From positions 1 through 33,903 of the IMG/VR virus record IMGVR_UViG_3300038441_000386: DNA of 33,903 nucleotides; one strand, given 5' to 3'. Both the position numbers and the translations under genes were made by a program. Source of the DNA: a virus. Shown here in pieces: positions 17,897-25,824 of this stretch. Under the pieces are notes generated by a model. The model was not told where the DNA came from and did not search any database. It saw only the letters and a list, made by a program, of their open reading frames with translations. Each line of letters begins with the position of its first letter. The stretch's first letter is position 1.

Positions 17897-19378
17897 TTAA
17901 CGCTTAGACTTCTTTTTCTTTGACTTCTTCTTGGGCTTGGACTCCTCTTCGTCCTCATCCTCGTCGAATTCATCGTCTAGGTCATCATCGTCTTCCTCTT
18001 CCTCTTCTTCGTCCTCGTCTTCATCCTTGGACTTTTTAGACTTAGCCTTAGACTTCTTGGATTTCTTAGACTTGGGCTCATCGTCCTCTTCGGCCTCATC
18101 ATCTTCCTCGTCCTCATCATCGAAGTCATCCTCGTCTTCATCCTTCTTGGATTTCTTCGATTTCGATTTCACCTTAGACTTGGACTTTTTCTTCGACTTA
18201 GAGTCTTCTTCATCGTCCTCGTCTTCATCGTCATCGAGGTCGTCGTCTTCATCGTCATCCTTGGACTTTACCTTCTTTTTCTTCTTAGACTTGGGCTCAT
18301 CGTCCTCATCATCTTCGTCCTCATCTAGATCATCATCGAAGTCGTCATCGTCATCATCCTTCTTGGACTTCTTCTTTGACCTGGATTTTTTTGACTTGGG
18401 CTCATCATCTTCATCATCCTCATCGTCGTCAAGGTCCTCATCATCCTCATCATCTTCGTCCTTCTTTTTCTTCTTGGACTTAGACTTAGAGTCAGACTTG
18501 CTCTTCTTGGATTTCTTAGACTTGGGCTCATCGTCCTCATCTTCATCATCAAAGTCTTCGCCATCATCCTCGTCGAAGTCCTCGTCCTCGATTTCTTCCT
18601 TCTTTTTCTTCTTGACTTTGACGCCGTTGCGGCTTGCCCAACCTTCGTAATCTCTTTTCACTTCAGACTCCTTCATTTCTTCAACAAGATCAGATAGATC
18701 CCACTTCAACATTTCCTCTTCCTCTTCCGTAAGAGGCTTCCGCTCACCAATAGATACTTGATACTGGTCTGCGGGGGCCTTCTTGGAATCGTAGAGAATC
18801 CGTACATCACAGCCGTATTTTGGATGGGTAACAGAGAACGCCTTAGACTGGCCGCCCTTCATTTCTACCACATTCAAACCTGCCTGTTCCTTGAGCTTAC
18901 GCACCGCTCCTGGAGGAAGCTTGACAGCCACGTTAGCTGTCCACGTGTCGCTATCCTTATCCTTAAAGCCTGTCTTGCGTTCTGCCTTAGTAGGCTTTGT
19001 TCTGGACTTCGGCTTATCCCGTTGAGCAGCCCGGGAAAGAGCATTCATGTAACCGTGTTGCGTAAAGTTCACATGCCGTTCTTCTGGCTTAAGGTCTGCT
19101 TCAGACTCTTCCAGTTGACGCCAGGGATCGTACTTCTTGGAGTCGCGTTCTTGTGTCTTGGGGTCATAAGAAGGGCAAGGCGTATAGAACTGGCCCCGCT
19201 TACCATCCTTCTTCTTTGTCTTGACCCAGTACCCACCGTAAACGAAGATCGGGCCATGAATACGAAGCGTAATCCACTTTCGCTCAGGAAACTTGAGGAT
19301 CGTGATCTTGTCGCCTATATCGGCCCGTCTCTTACCTCCGGTACTAACATCGTCGAGATCAGTTCCCGATTGTGCCAT
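17897..19378 (-). CDS. Putative ssDNA-binding protein with very long D/E-K/S tail
   Basis: A 493-residue protein. Residues 20-250 form a globular part with an OB-like start (ITILKFPERKWITLRIHGPIFVYGG), a FYTPCPSYDP segment, and conserved-looking aromatic and basic residues, as in phage gp32-type SSBs. From about 255 the protein is a long low-complexity tail: blocks of Asp/Glu alternate with DEPKSKKSKKSKSK-type basic blocks. Acidic C-tails are normal in SSBs and contact partners, but about 235 residues is extreme. It sits directly before the recombinase gene. Function as SSB is inferred; no zinc site is certain. Confidence 0.65.
   Translation of the reverse strand: MAQSGTDLDDVSTGGKRRADIGDKITILKFPERKWITLRIHGPIFVYGGYWVKTKKKDGKRGQFYTPCPSYDPKTQERDSKKYDPWRQLEESEADLKPEERHVNFTQHGYMNALSRAAQRDKPKSRTKPTKAERKTGFKDKDSDTWTANVAVKLPPGAVRKLKEQAGLNVVEMKGGQSKAFSVTHPKYGCDVRILYDSKKAPADQYQVSIGERKPLTEEEEEMLKWDLSDLVEEMKESEVKRDYEGWASRNGVKVKKKKKEEIEDEDFDEDDGEDFDDEDEDDEPKSKKSKKSKSDSKSKSKKKKKDEDDEDDEDLDDDEDDEDDEPKSKKSRSKKKSKKDDDDDDFDDDLDEDEDDEDDEPKSKKKKKVKSKDDDEDDDLDDDEDEDDEEDSKSKKKSKSKVKSKSKKSKKDEDEDDFDDEDEEDDEAEEDDEPKSKKSKKSKAKSKKSKDEDEDEEEEEEDDDDLDDEFDEDEDEEESKPKKKSKKKKSKR
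17900..18610 (-). repeat. Low-complexity repeat encoding the acidic/basic tail
   Basis: About 700 bp of GAT/GAC/GAA and AAG/TCT codons in repeated blocks: five or more near-copies of an acidic run, then DEPKSKK, then Lys/Ser. The blocks are imperfect at DNA level. The reverse strand shows a false serine-rich frame (17931-18650) that is only a shadow. Confidence 0.85.
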
Positions 19379-19392
19379 ATAAGAGTCCTTTG

Positions 19393-19701
19393 TTAATGAT
19401 TGATTGCTATGGTTAGTGATTTTATTATTTCAATGAGTTGCTCCTTAATCTGATCTGTTGTTAGTGTTTGAAGATTGTCCCTTAAGAGAGTGACCGACAT
19501 CGATGTTGCGTTGATCACTGACTCAAAGTGTGTTGCTCGATCTGCCTCACGTTCTTCTATGTGATTGCGTATTGTATTTACTATGCTGCTTGCGTCAGCA
19601 TGGCCCTTGAGTAACTGCTGGGCCAATTCTTCGGCTTGTCGGGTCCTCAAACTATAATCAGCGAGGGCCGACGCATGTGCTGCTTGTTGTAGGCTACTCA
19701 T
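19393..19701 (-). CDS. Hypothetical helical protein
   Basis: About 102 residues from the ATG at 19699-19701, which overlaps the stop of the sigma-like gene; ATGs at 19710 and 19719 are alternatives. The product is one long helix pair (SSLQQAAHASALADYSLRTR; ITTLLRDNLQTL-type segments) without catalytic motifs. Not recognised. Coupling to the sigma-like gene could make it an anti-sigma or co-activator, but nothing shows this directly. Confidence 0.55.
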   Translation of the reverse strand: MSSLQQAAHASALADYSLRTRQAEELAQQLLKGHADASSIVNTIRNHIEEREADRATHFESVINATSMSVTLLRDNLQTLTTDQIKEQLIEIIKSLTIAINH

Positions 19702-20680
19702 CTTCTTCATGCCCTTCATACACAAATTCTTTTAAGGTTTCTAGTTGAGCGCGAGTAACGAATTGCGGGATACCAAGAGCAGTCCGCACAAGTCCTTGTA
19801 GGTCTACTTGCTTCGCTACATAGGCTATATGCTCCTGAAGCTCCATACTTAGATCAGGCAGTGTAACACCCAATGCTTCGTGTGCTGCGTCGCCCAGGTC
19901 TTCTGCAAGTGATTCGTAAGACTGGTCTGTTCGGCCTTCCGCAAGCTTTGCTATTTCACCTCTAGCTGACTTAAACCAGTTCTGAATAAAGGTCGTCAAC
20001 ACGCCTTGCCGAGCATCGCAACGATCAATGGCTTTAGAGACAACCAGCAGATATACCTGCACCACATCATCGAGAGGCACAAAATAGTTATAGTCCTCGT
20101 AGGCTTTCTGAGCCTGTAGGAGAGCCATGCGTGTGTACTTCTCTACGATAAGTCTTTTGAAATCTCGTGCTTTATTGTCCCAGTACACTACCTGTAGGAG
20201 TGCCGCATATAGGGAACCGAAGGGACGCAAACCCAAGCTAAGTTCGATACGGTGAAGCACGGTCGAACGCTCAGGTGCGCTAATATTGTGGTGGCCTCTG
20301 CTTAGCTCTTCATAGTATCGAAGTTTATTGCGAAACATCGATATGAAGCCAAATAGGAGACCGCGATTGATATACAAGAGCTTGGATGACTCGAAAGCTT
20401 TAGTTGGCGATTTCGAGACCAAGCTGTTGAATAATTGGATGGGAAGTTTGTGGCGTTCACCACTTGTGAACTTTGCGCTAGACTTCAGGGATTGCCGTGC
20501 AACTACCTTGGTTAGATAGTTATAGAACAGGCTTGGGCATTCCGCAGCAATGGGTTCCAAAGCCTTCCACAAAAAGAAATCCAGGGTTTGTAGATATTGA
20601 AGGCTGGTATAGTTATTAGTCAACTCCTCCTTGATATTCTTCAGAATATGAAATGAGGTGCTATGCTCATAGTTTTTCAT
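19694..20680 (-). CDS. Putative sigma-70-like transcription factor
   Basis: A 328-residue protein. Residues 184-245 read as sigma region 2: a helix ALLQAQKAYEDYNYF, then LDDVVQVYLLVVSKAIDRCD, RQGVLTTFIQNWFKSARGEI, matching the D-D-x-x-Q ... D...G.F.T(Y/F)I..W pattern. The C-terminus (ITRAQLETLKEFV-like) may contain a weak region 4. The N-terminal 180 residues are unlike host sigmas. Phage sigma factors of this sort direct host RNA polymerase to late promoters (T4 gp55 is the precedent). Its stop overlaps the next gene. Confidence 0.65.
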   Translation of the reverse strand: MKNYEHSTSFHILKNIKEELTNNYTSLQYLQTLDFFLWKALEPIAAECPSLFYNYLTKVVARQSLKSSAKFTSGERHKLPIQLFNSLVSKSPTKAFESSKLLYINRGLLFGFISMFRNKLRYYEELSRGHHNISAPERSTVLHRIELSLGLRPFGSLYAALLQVVYWDNKARDFKRLIVEKYTRMALLQAQKAYEDYNYFVPLDDVVQVYLLVVSKAIDRCDARQGVLTTFIQNWFKSARGEIAKLAEGRTDQSYESLAEDLGDAAHEALGVTLPDLSMELQEHIAYVAKQVDLQGLVRTALGIPQFVTRAQLETLKEFVYEGHEEDE

Positions 20681-21099
20681 CTCTTGCTTACCAGCTTAGG
20701 TTTTATATGTTCAAAAAGCGCTATCAGATGTTTACACATCCCTGGGTTATGTTTTGGGTTCTTTATGTTTGGTGCGTCTCCGTTTGAGTACTCTATATCG
20801 GCTGCGTCTTTGTAATGGTTGGCTACCTCGTACATGAACATGTTGTCCTCACAGGAACAACTTACCTTAACGTGTAGAGATTTGTCAAGGAACATGATGA
20901 TCGTCACGTACTTATTTGGCTTAACATTGCGTACAGGTTTACCGGATTGGTCTATCTTATACCGAGAATACGACTGGCAGGCTATGAAACCTAAACCTTC
21001 TTTTGTGTAGCCTGCCTTGACCTTTAGGAGACGAACATAAATACTCCTCTGTTTACGGTCGGACGTAGTTCTTTGGTACAACTGAGGTAATGTCAGCAT
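20677..21099 (-). CDS. SWIM-type zinc-finger protein
   Basis: A 140-residue protein with VKVSCSCEDNMF at 77-87 and PGMCKHLIALFEHIKP at 119-134. Cys81, Cys83, Cys122 and His124 give the CxC...CxH set of SWIM zinc fingers, which bind DNA or proteins. The N-terminal half is basic. It has AGGAGG upstream of its ATG, and its end overlaps the sigma-like gene by ATGA, suggesting a joint role in transcription or replication. Confidence 0.75.
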   Translation of the reverse strand: MLTLPQLYQRTTSDRKQRSIYVRLLKVKAGYTKEGLGFIACQSYSRYKIDQSGKPVRNVKPNKYVTIIMFLDKSLHVKVSCSCEDNMFMYEVANHYKDAADIEYSNGDAPNIKNPKHNPGMCKHLIALFEHIKPKLVSKR

Positions 21100-21126
21100 G
21101 GTGCCTCCTAGTGAATGGCATAAAAT

Positions 21127-21300
21127 TCAGCCAAGCAGGTCGATAAGCAACTGACAGAATCTCTCAATAAGGTCAAAGGCGATGAATATGGCTACCGGAA
21201 CGGCTATAGTGAGAGCCAGGAATACCAACATGGAGTAGGCAGTGATGGTCTTCCTGGATATCCTCTTAAGCCTTGTCCGCCTCTTTGGTTTAGTCTTCAT
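21127..21300 (-). CDS. Small single-pass membrane protein
   Basis: A 57-residue protein from the ATG at 21298-21300, which forms an ATGA overlap with the thymidylate kinase stop. It has a very basic N-terminus ([16 protein letters not shown]) followed by one hydrophobic span ([20 protein letters not shown]) and a short tail. The positive-inside rule predicts a cytoplasmic N-terminus. Possible roles include a holin-like or lysis-timing protein or an envelope modifier; none is shown. Confidence 0.7.
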   Translation of the reverse strand: MKTKPKRRTRLKRISRKTITAYSMLVFLALTIAVPVAIFIAFDLIERFCQLLIDLLG

Positions 21301-21992
21301 AACCCCGCCTCTAAGGGATTGATCCATGATTTGGGCCGAAGCGCAGAACGGGCAAACGATGTTAGGATCTGGCTGATATTACCACGTATGTCTTCTATGG
21401 ATGCTGTCGCGTCGATGAGGCGGAATCTCATAGGTGAGATAGATGCTCTTCGGAGATATTCTTGCCGAACCCTTGTAAAGAACTCCCCGCGTTCTGATTC
21501 GAACTTATCAAGTTCCCGGTTACCACTTATTCGAGCTTGAGCCACCTCAGGCGGTAAGTCGAACAAGAAGGTAAGGTCTGGTTGGAACCGCGGATGCACC
21601 CAGTATTCTAGTTCTCCTAACTTCGCTAAAGATAATGAACGGCCGCCGCCTTGATAAGCGAACGATGAGTCCGTGAAGCGGTCACAGATAACGATTTGAC
21701 CAAGCTTAAGTGCAGGCCATATAACTTGCTCCAGGTGCTCCCTGCGGGCCGCGAACATCAGAAGTGCCTCGGTTTCTAAGTTCATCTTGTCGTGTAGCAG
21801 GAGCTCTCGCAACTTCTCGCCTAAGGGCGTACCACCAGGTTCTCGGGTTACGACAACTCCGTAACCCTGGTCTCTGAATACAGAAGCCACGTAGTCAATG
21901 TGGGTTGATTTGCCTGCACCGTCCATGCCTTCGAAAGTGATAAACGCACTCGGCTTTGTTTTTACTGAGTTGATTAGTTCGTGTTGGTCCAT
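21297..21992 (-). CDS. tmk: Thymidylate kinase
   Basis: A 231-residue dTMP kinase. P-loop [10 protein letters not shown] is at 21-30, [14 protein letters not shown] carries the substrate-binding Arg, [16 protein letters not shown] the DR-x motif and base contacts, and [18 protein letters not shown] the core strand. A lid region with RELDKFESE follows. It converts dTMP to dTDP for DNA synthesis and works downstream of the phage's own ThyA and DHFR. AGGAGGGG lies just before the ATG. Length is slightly above the E. coli enzyme (213) because of N- and C-terminal extensions. Confidence 0.95.
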   Translation of the reverse strand: MDQHELINSVKTKPSAFITFEGMDGAGKSTHIDYVASVFRDQGYGVVVTREPGGTPLGEKLRELLLHDKMNLETEALLMFAARREHLEQVIWPALKLGQIVICDRFTDSSFAYQGGGRSLSLAKLGELEYWVHPRFQPDLTFLFDLPPEVAQARISGNRELDKFESERGEFFTRVRQEYLRRASISPMRFRLIDATASIEDIRGNISQILTSFARSALRPKSWINPLEAGL

Positions 21993-22048
21993 TGCCCCTC
22001 CTGTGTTTGCGCTTAATATTTACTAGCAATTTTTTGGACCATAGCCAC

Positions 22049-22085
22049 AAAAAAGCCCGACGCCGTCGAAAGACAGGGCCGGGCT
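22049..22085 (-). terminator. Intrinsic terminator of chemoreceptor gene
   Basis: On the minus strand AGCCCG (22085-22080) pairs with CGGGCT (22059-22054), followed by TTTTTT. The long loop contains further self-complementary bases. It lies 33 bp after the chemoreceptor stop and is a textbook bacterial terminator, stronger than most in the window. Confidence 0.85.
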
Positions 22086-22117
22086 AAAGTACAGCTACCT
22101 GGTGTTGCTACTTGTGA

Positions 22118-23659
22118 TCAGAGTTTGAAGACGCCTACAGCTTTTGCAAGTCCCACAGCCTGGTCCTGCATTGATTCAGAGGCTGCCGCTGCTTCTTCAA
22201 CCAGTGATGCATTCTGTTGCGTTACCTGATCCATCTGCATGATGGCTTGATTGATCTGTTGAATACTTGATGCCTGTTCTTGACTTGCCGCCGTTATTTC
22301 TCCCATGATATCGGTGACGTGCTGAACGCTTACCACTATCTCATTCATCGTGGCACCTGCTTGACCGACGAGCTTTGTTCCCTCTTCTACGCTAGTCACA
22401 GACGCATCGATCAGGCCCTTGATTTCTTTAGCGGCACCTGCCGATTTTTGTGCAAGACTGCGAACCTCGGCTGCTACGACTGCAAAACCACGCCCTTGTT
22501 CACCTGCCCGTGCTGCTTCTACTGCGGCATTCAATGCAAGTATATTCGTCTGGAATGCAATGCTATCGATGACCCCAATGATCTGCTCAATCTTCTTGGC
22601 AGAATCACTGATGTGACCCATGGTTGTCACGACGTTTGCCACTACCTGCCCGCCCTTGTGCGCTACAGCAGCAGCCGATGCTGCAAGATTGTCGGCTTGT
22701 CTTGCATTGTCTGCATTCTGCTGAACCGTCGAGGTCAACTCTTCCATCGAGGAAGCAGTTTCTTCTAACGAAGAGGCTTGTTCTTCAGTGCGTGAAGAAA
22801 GATCGAGATTGCCTTGGGCGATTTGACTAGAAGCCGTTGCAATGGTCTCTGTACCAGAACGAACTTCACCAACGATCTTGACCAGGTTGCTATTCATGGC
22901 CTTCAGAGCCAGAAGCAATTGGCCTGTTTCGTCTTTCGTTTTCACTTCGATTTCAGAAGTGAGATCGCCAGCTGCTACTGTTTGTGCTACCTTCACCGCA
23001 GCCTTAATCGGCATTGAAATGATGCGGGCAATCCACAGAGCCAACACCATACCGAGGATGATGCTGCCTGCCAATAAGCCGCCGATCATGTTGAGCGACA
23101 ACTTATAAGATGCCTCACTGTCTTTCGAAGCTTTAGCAGTGCTTGCATTATTCAGGGTCACCAGTTGATCGATGGTTTCGATTAGATCGCGGTTCAGCTT
23201 GGTTGAACGACCACGCAATGCTGTAACTGCTTCCTCGGTTTGGCCCTTACGTGAAAGCTCGAGGATCTTTTCGTTCTCCACGTTGTACAAGTGCCATTGT
23301 CTTGCCAGATCATCCGTAAGACCCTGTTCCTCAGGAGAAAGAACAAGCTCTGTAAACGACTTTTGAAAACCCCCGAACTTCTCTATCGAGTCTTTAATCA
23401 TCTGTTCAAACTGACCACGATTGGCCTCGGTGGCTAAAACGTGCTGGAAGGTTTGGGTGCGATATCGCGCTAACGCAGCCTTCATTTCCAGTACCGATTG
23501 AACAGAGGGCAGAAGATTGCTGGAAATGGCAACCACATTGTTATTGACCTTGACCAACTGGATGATCGAAAACGCACCGAGCCCTGCAGTAAGTGCGAGT
23601 ATCAGGAAAAACGAAATGATGAGCTTGGCAGACAACTTCAGGTTGTAGAAAAACTTCAT
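22118..23659 (-). CDS. Methyl-accepting chemotaxis protein (complete)
   Basis: A full 513-residue chemoreceptor starting at the ATG at 23657-23659 behind GGAGG; an in-frame extension upstream of it is unlikely to be used. TM1 is at about 11-33, a four-helix-bundle periplasmic sensor domain at 34-188, TM2 at about 190-214, and HAMP at about 212-264. The cytoplasmic coiled coil has the hairpin tip [37 protein letters not shown] at 365-400. All parts needed to bind CheA/CheW appear intact. There is no NWETF-like CheR tether at the end. The style is typical of betaproteobacteria. It sits alone in a phage operon as a cassette with its own terminator. Confidence 0.95.
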   Translation of the reverse strand: MKFFYNLKLSAKLIISFFLILALTAGLGAFSIIQLVKVNNNVVAISSNLLPSVQSVLEMKAALARYRTQTFQHVLATEANRGQFEQMIKDSIEKFGGFQKSFTELVLSPEEQGLTDDLARQWHLYNVENEKILELSRKGQTEEAVTALRGRSTKLNRDLIETIDQLVTLNNASTAKASKDSEASYKLSLNMIGGLLAGSIILGMVLALWIARIISMPIKAAVKVAQTVAAGDLTSEIEVKTKDETGQLLLALKAMNSNLVKIVGEVRSGTETIATASSQIAQGNLDLSSRTEEQASSLEETASSMEELTSTVQQNADNARQADNLAASAAAVAHKGGQVVANVVTTMGHISDSAKKIEQIIGVIDSIAFQTNILALNAAVEAARAGEQGRGFAVVAAEVRSLAQKSAGAAKEIKGLIDASVTSVEEGTKLVGQAGATMNEIVVSVQHVTDIMGEITAASQEQASSIQQINQAIMQMDQVTQQNASLVEEAAAASESMQDQAVGLAKAVGVFKL

Positions 23660-23741
23660 AGCAGCCTCCAGGTTATTTAGGTTAAGGTGATTCAAGTTCA
23701 CAAGGTTAGCGCATAGGTCTCCCTGCTGCTCTTGCGCCTTC

Positions 23742-23747
23742 AGTATA
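23742..23747 (-). promoter_or_regulatory. Possible -10 box for chemoreceptor gene
   Basis: TATACT on the minus strand lies about 85 bases before the ATG, preceded by GTGC. No good -35 hexamer at 16-18 bases was found (AACAAT at 17). The gap 23660-23796 holds no other gene. Confidence 0.35.
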
Positions 23748-23792
23748 GCACGAAAATCACCAAAATTGTTGGTTTTCCTGGTAAAAATAGGC

Positions 23793-23844
23793 AAAAATGG
23801 TGAAAAAGCGTGAAATTTGTTGAAAAATCACGCTTTTTCACCAT
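23793..23844 (-). terminator. 17-bp perfect inverted repeat terminator
   Basis: ATGGTGAAAAAGCGTGA at 23797-23813 is mirrored exactly at 23828-23844 with a 14-base loop. On the minus strand a run of five T's follows. It starts 10 bp after the stop of the coiled-coil gene at 23855. Because the stem is symmetrical and A/T-flanked it may also act on the plus strand. It shields the chemoreceptor cassette from upstream phage transcription. Confidence 0.75.
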
Positions 23845-23854
23845 AAAATACTGC

Positions 23855-24352
23855 TTACTCTTCGATTACTTTGGTAGTCTCAGTCTCGTTTGCGTTCTGC
23901 ACTGATCCGCCATACGCTGAATAACCATTACCACCTGGGCAACCTTCGACAGGTATAGCCACGTTGCGGGTTACTTCAGTGCGGACCTGACGGTTCTTGA
24001 ACACTGTTTCGAACATACGCATAGTGGTATCTGCCTTTGCGTTGGCTACATCGGCTTCACACTTGATCTCACGTTTAAGCACCTCTAACTCCCGTGAGTG
24101 TACCGCTTGCTCACGGGTATCCAAGGTTTTTGCCCTCTCGTCTAGGTGGTGACGAAGCTGCTCGTATTTGGCAATCTCTGCCTTTGCAAACTTGAGGTCG
24201 TCCTTTGCTCTAGTTAGCTCCTCAGTTTTGGCTTTTAGTTGGGCCTCAGCGGTACCCAAGCGCTCTAGCTGTTGGCGAAGAGTATCACCGACAGTGGATG
24301 GCAAGTGTCTGGTAATCGCTTCGTGGACTTCTTGTTCAAGTTCTGGTGTCAT
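23855..24352 (-). CDS. Hypothetical coiled-coil protein
   Basis: A 165-residue protein dominated by a long coiled coil (residues 25-115: EAQLKAKTEELTRAKDDLKF..., LDERAKTLDTREQAVHSREL). A Gly/Asn/Thr-rich tail ends in ETTKVIEE. No catalytic motif. It overlaps the next gene upstream by ATGA and is followed by the strong hairpin at 23797-23844. Likely a structural or scaffolding accessory. Confidence 0.65.
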   Translation of the reverse strand: MTPELEQEVHEAITRHLPSTVGDTLRQQLERLGTAEAQLKAKTEELTRAKDDLKFAKAEIAKYEQLRHHLDERAKTLDTREQAVHSRELEVLKREIKCEADVANAKADTTMRMFETVFKNRQVRTEVTRNVAIPVEGCPGGNGYSAYGGSVQNANETETTKVIEE

Positions 24353-24780
24353 TTAGTTCTCCCAAAGGTTATAAGTGCATTGATAAAGGATACCCACTCC
24401 TCATGGGTAAAGACCATTTTATTAATGGGTGTATTCTCGTCCATCCATAGTGCAGAAGGGGACAATTCGATGGAGTTATATTGCCACCAAGCACCTCGAA
24501 CAGAAGTACCCCAGTCAATACGATCCGCAAAGAAAGGTATATTACATAGAAGGAGATACCACTTATAGTTATCCGAGTTGTTTATATAGTCAGCGACCGT
24601 TTTATTGGTCAGTGCTTCACATACCTCTAGAGCTTTATCACTAAATAGCTCTGACATTTCTGAGTCGTAGGTAGTGAAATCAAAGATATACTCAGATATA
24701 AATTCAAGACGGCTACGTGAATAGCCGTCTTGACTCGGCTGTTTATAGCCGGTCTCCAGGAGTGTAAGGTAGTCAAGCAT
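24349..24780 (-). CDS. Hypothetical acidic protein
   Basis: A 143-residue acidic, aromatic-rich protein (for example WYLLLCNIPFFADRIDWG, GAWWQYNSIEL). No family was recognised and no active-site pattern stands out. It is stop/start-coupled on both sides (TAATG upstream, ATGA downstream), so it belongs to the operon of the zinc-protein genes. Confidence 0.6.
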   Translation of the reverse strand: MLDYLTLLETGYKQPSQDGYSRSRLEFISEYIFDFTTYDSEMSELFSDKALEVCEALTNKTVADYINNSDNYKWYLLLCNIPFFADRIDWGTSVRGAWWQYNSIELSPSALWMDENTPINKMVFTHEEWVSFINALITFGRTK

Positions 24781-25439
24781 TAAGCACCTTCTCCTTTGGG
24801 TAGCGCATTCACGCTAGTTAAAATAAAGTCCTTAACGACCTTTGTACCATCAGGTTGCGGTATAAGGGTACCGCACGTACCTGCAACTCTGAAATCGCAT
24901 TCAGCTATATCTCGAATCACACTACCCTTAGGTGTATTAAGTACAATGATGTTGGCCACCACTTTGTTGCCTTCAATTCGAAGTCCCGTTACTTTGAGCG
25001 CGGCATCAGGATGTGCGGTGTCTTCAGGTCGTAGGGTGGTTATGTTACCAAAGACGGGCAGTCTGGTAGTCTTTATGATTTTCTGTAATTCCTCCTTAGG
25101 CCAGACCACACCATTACGGTCAGGTACGTCCAATACCATAAGCGTGGCTTCCAGTGCTGGGCAATCCCTTAAAGACCTAAGGGCTGACCCATACTCATTC
25201 CAGTAGGCCGTTGCTTCTTTGATGGTACCCCAATAGAACTCATTAGGCGGCATATACAGTAAGCATCCGCAAGCGTTTTCTGTTGGTGGCCCAATCTGTT
25301 GGGTATTACTGCAACAGACGGCTGTCTCTGTTGGGGAACTTGGGTCTGCGCTTCGCCTCCATATCTCAGCCGAGAAATTACAAATTGGGCATTTACCTAA
25401 CCAAGTACCTTCAGGCGTATCAATACGATTATATTCCAT
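24780..25439 (-). CDS. Lar-like zinc domain fused to protease-like domain
   Basis: A 219-residue protein from the ATG at 25437-25439, which overlaps the upstream stop as TAATG; a GTG nine bases earlier is possible. Residues 12-75 have GKCPICNFSAEIW, AVCCS, ACGC and ATAYWNEYG, the pattern of Lar-type restriction-alleviation zinc proteins. Residues 90-200 (VLDVPDRNGVVWPKEELQ, then KVVANIIVLNTPKGSVIRDI) resemble the start of the phage prohead-protease fold. The usual Ser is not obvious, although RVAGTCG holds a Cys in a similar place. The second assignment is weak. Not clearly an active enzyme. Confidence 0.5.
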   Translation of the reverse strand: MEYNRIDTPEGTWLGKCPICNFSAEIWRRSADPSSPTETAVCCSNTQQIGPPTENACGCLLYMPPNEFYWGTIKEATAYWNEYGSALRSLRDCPALEATLMVLDVPDRNGVVWPKEELQKIIKTTRLPVFGNITTLRPEDTAHPDAALKVTGLRIEGNKVVANIIVLNTPKGSVIRDIAECDFRVAGTCGTLIPQPDGTKVVKDFILTSVNALPKGEGA

Positions 25440-25819
25440 TATGCACACCTAGCTCTGCGTTGCTTCTTACGCTTGTTAAACATTTTGATTTGCTTTCTAG
25501 ACTCAACGAGTTTGGCTTGAGCCTCGTCTGCAAGTCCCTGAATGATGCGGTTAGCGCCAGTTAAGCCACAGACGATACCCAATATAGTGTAGTGCTGGGG
25601 CACGTCCCCATCTTCTACAGATGCCGCAGACCACAAATGACCTTGGTTATCGACATACATGCCTATAGCGGACCGCTTTTTGAATACACCATGCCATTTA
25701 CCGATCTGCGGATCGCAAGCAGAGCACAAAAGAGGCTTCTCATTGGATTTACGGAACCAATAATTACAACAGGCAGTATTTTCGACTGCCAGGCATTGCC
25801 TACAAGGGAATAGCGGCAT
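25439..25819 (-). CDS. Cys-rich zinc protein with basic FNKRKKQRRARC tail
   Basis: A 126-residue protein starting at the ATG at 25817-25819, which has GAGGA upstream. Paired cysteines occur at the N-terminus (CRQC, CC, CSAC), likely one or two zinc sites. A beta segment follows (GMYVDNQGHLWSAASV). The C-terminus is a helical basic tail ending in FNKRKKQRRARCA. The same 12-residue tail ends the unrelated protein at 33256-33492. The ribosome binding site overlaps the last half-motif of the guide array. Function unknown; nucleic-acid binding is plausible. Confidence 0.65.
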   Translation of the reverse strand: MPLFPCRQCLAVENTACCNYWFRKSNEKPLLCSACDPQIGKWHGVFKKRSAIGMYVDNQGHLWSAASVEDGDVPQHYTILGIVCGLTGANRIIQGLADEAQAKLVESRKQIKMFNKRKKQRRARCA

Positions 25820-25824
25820 TATAG

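Noticed and set aside
17931-18650. Plus-strand serine-rich frame of 239 codons
   Set aside because: It is the antisense shadow of the Asp/Glu-Lys-Ser tail of the SSB-like protein.
22118-23659. Host chromosome or prophage edge around the chemoreceptor
   Set aside because: Phage genes on the same strand continue on both sides (thymidylate kinase, coiled-coil and zinc proteins), and no integrase or att-like repeat is visible.
22118-23794. Long start of the chemoreceptor (45 extra residues)
   Set aside because: The extra residues are not chemoreceptor-like, and GGAGG directly precedes the ATG at 23659.
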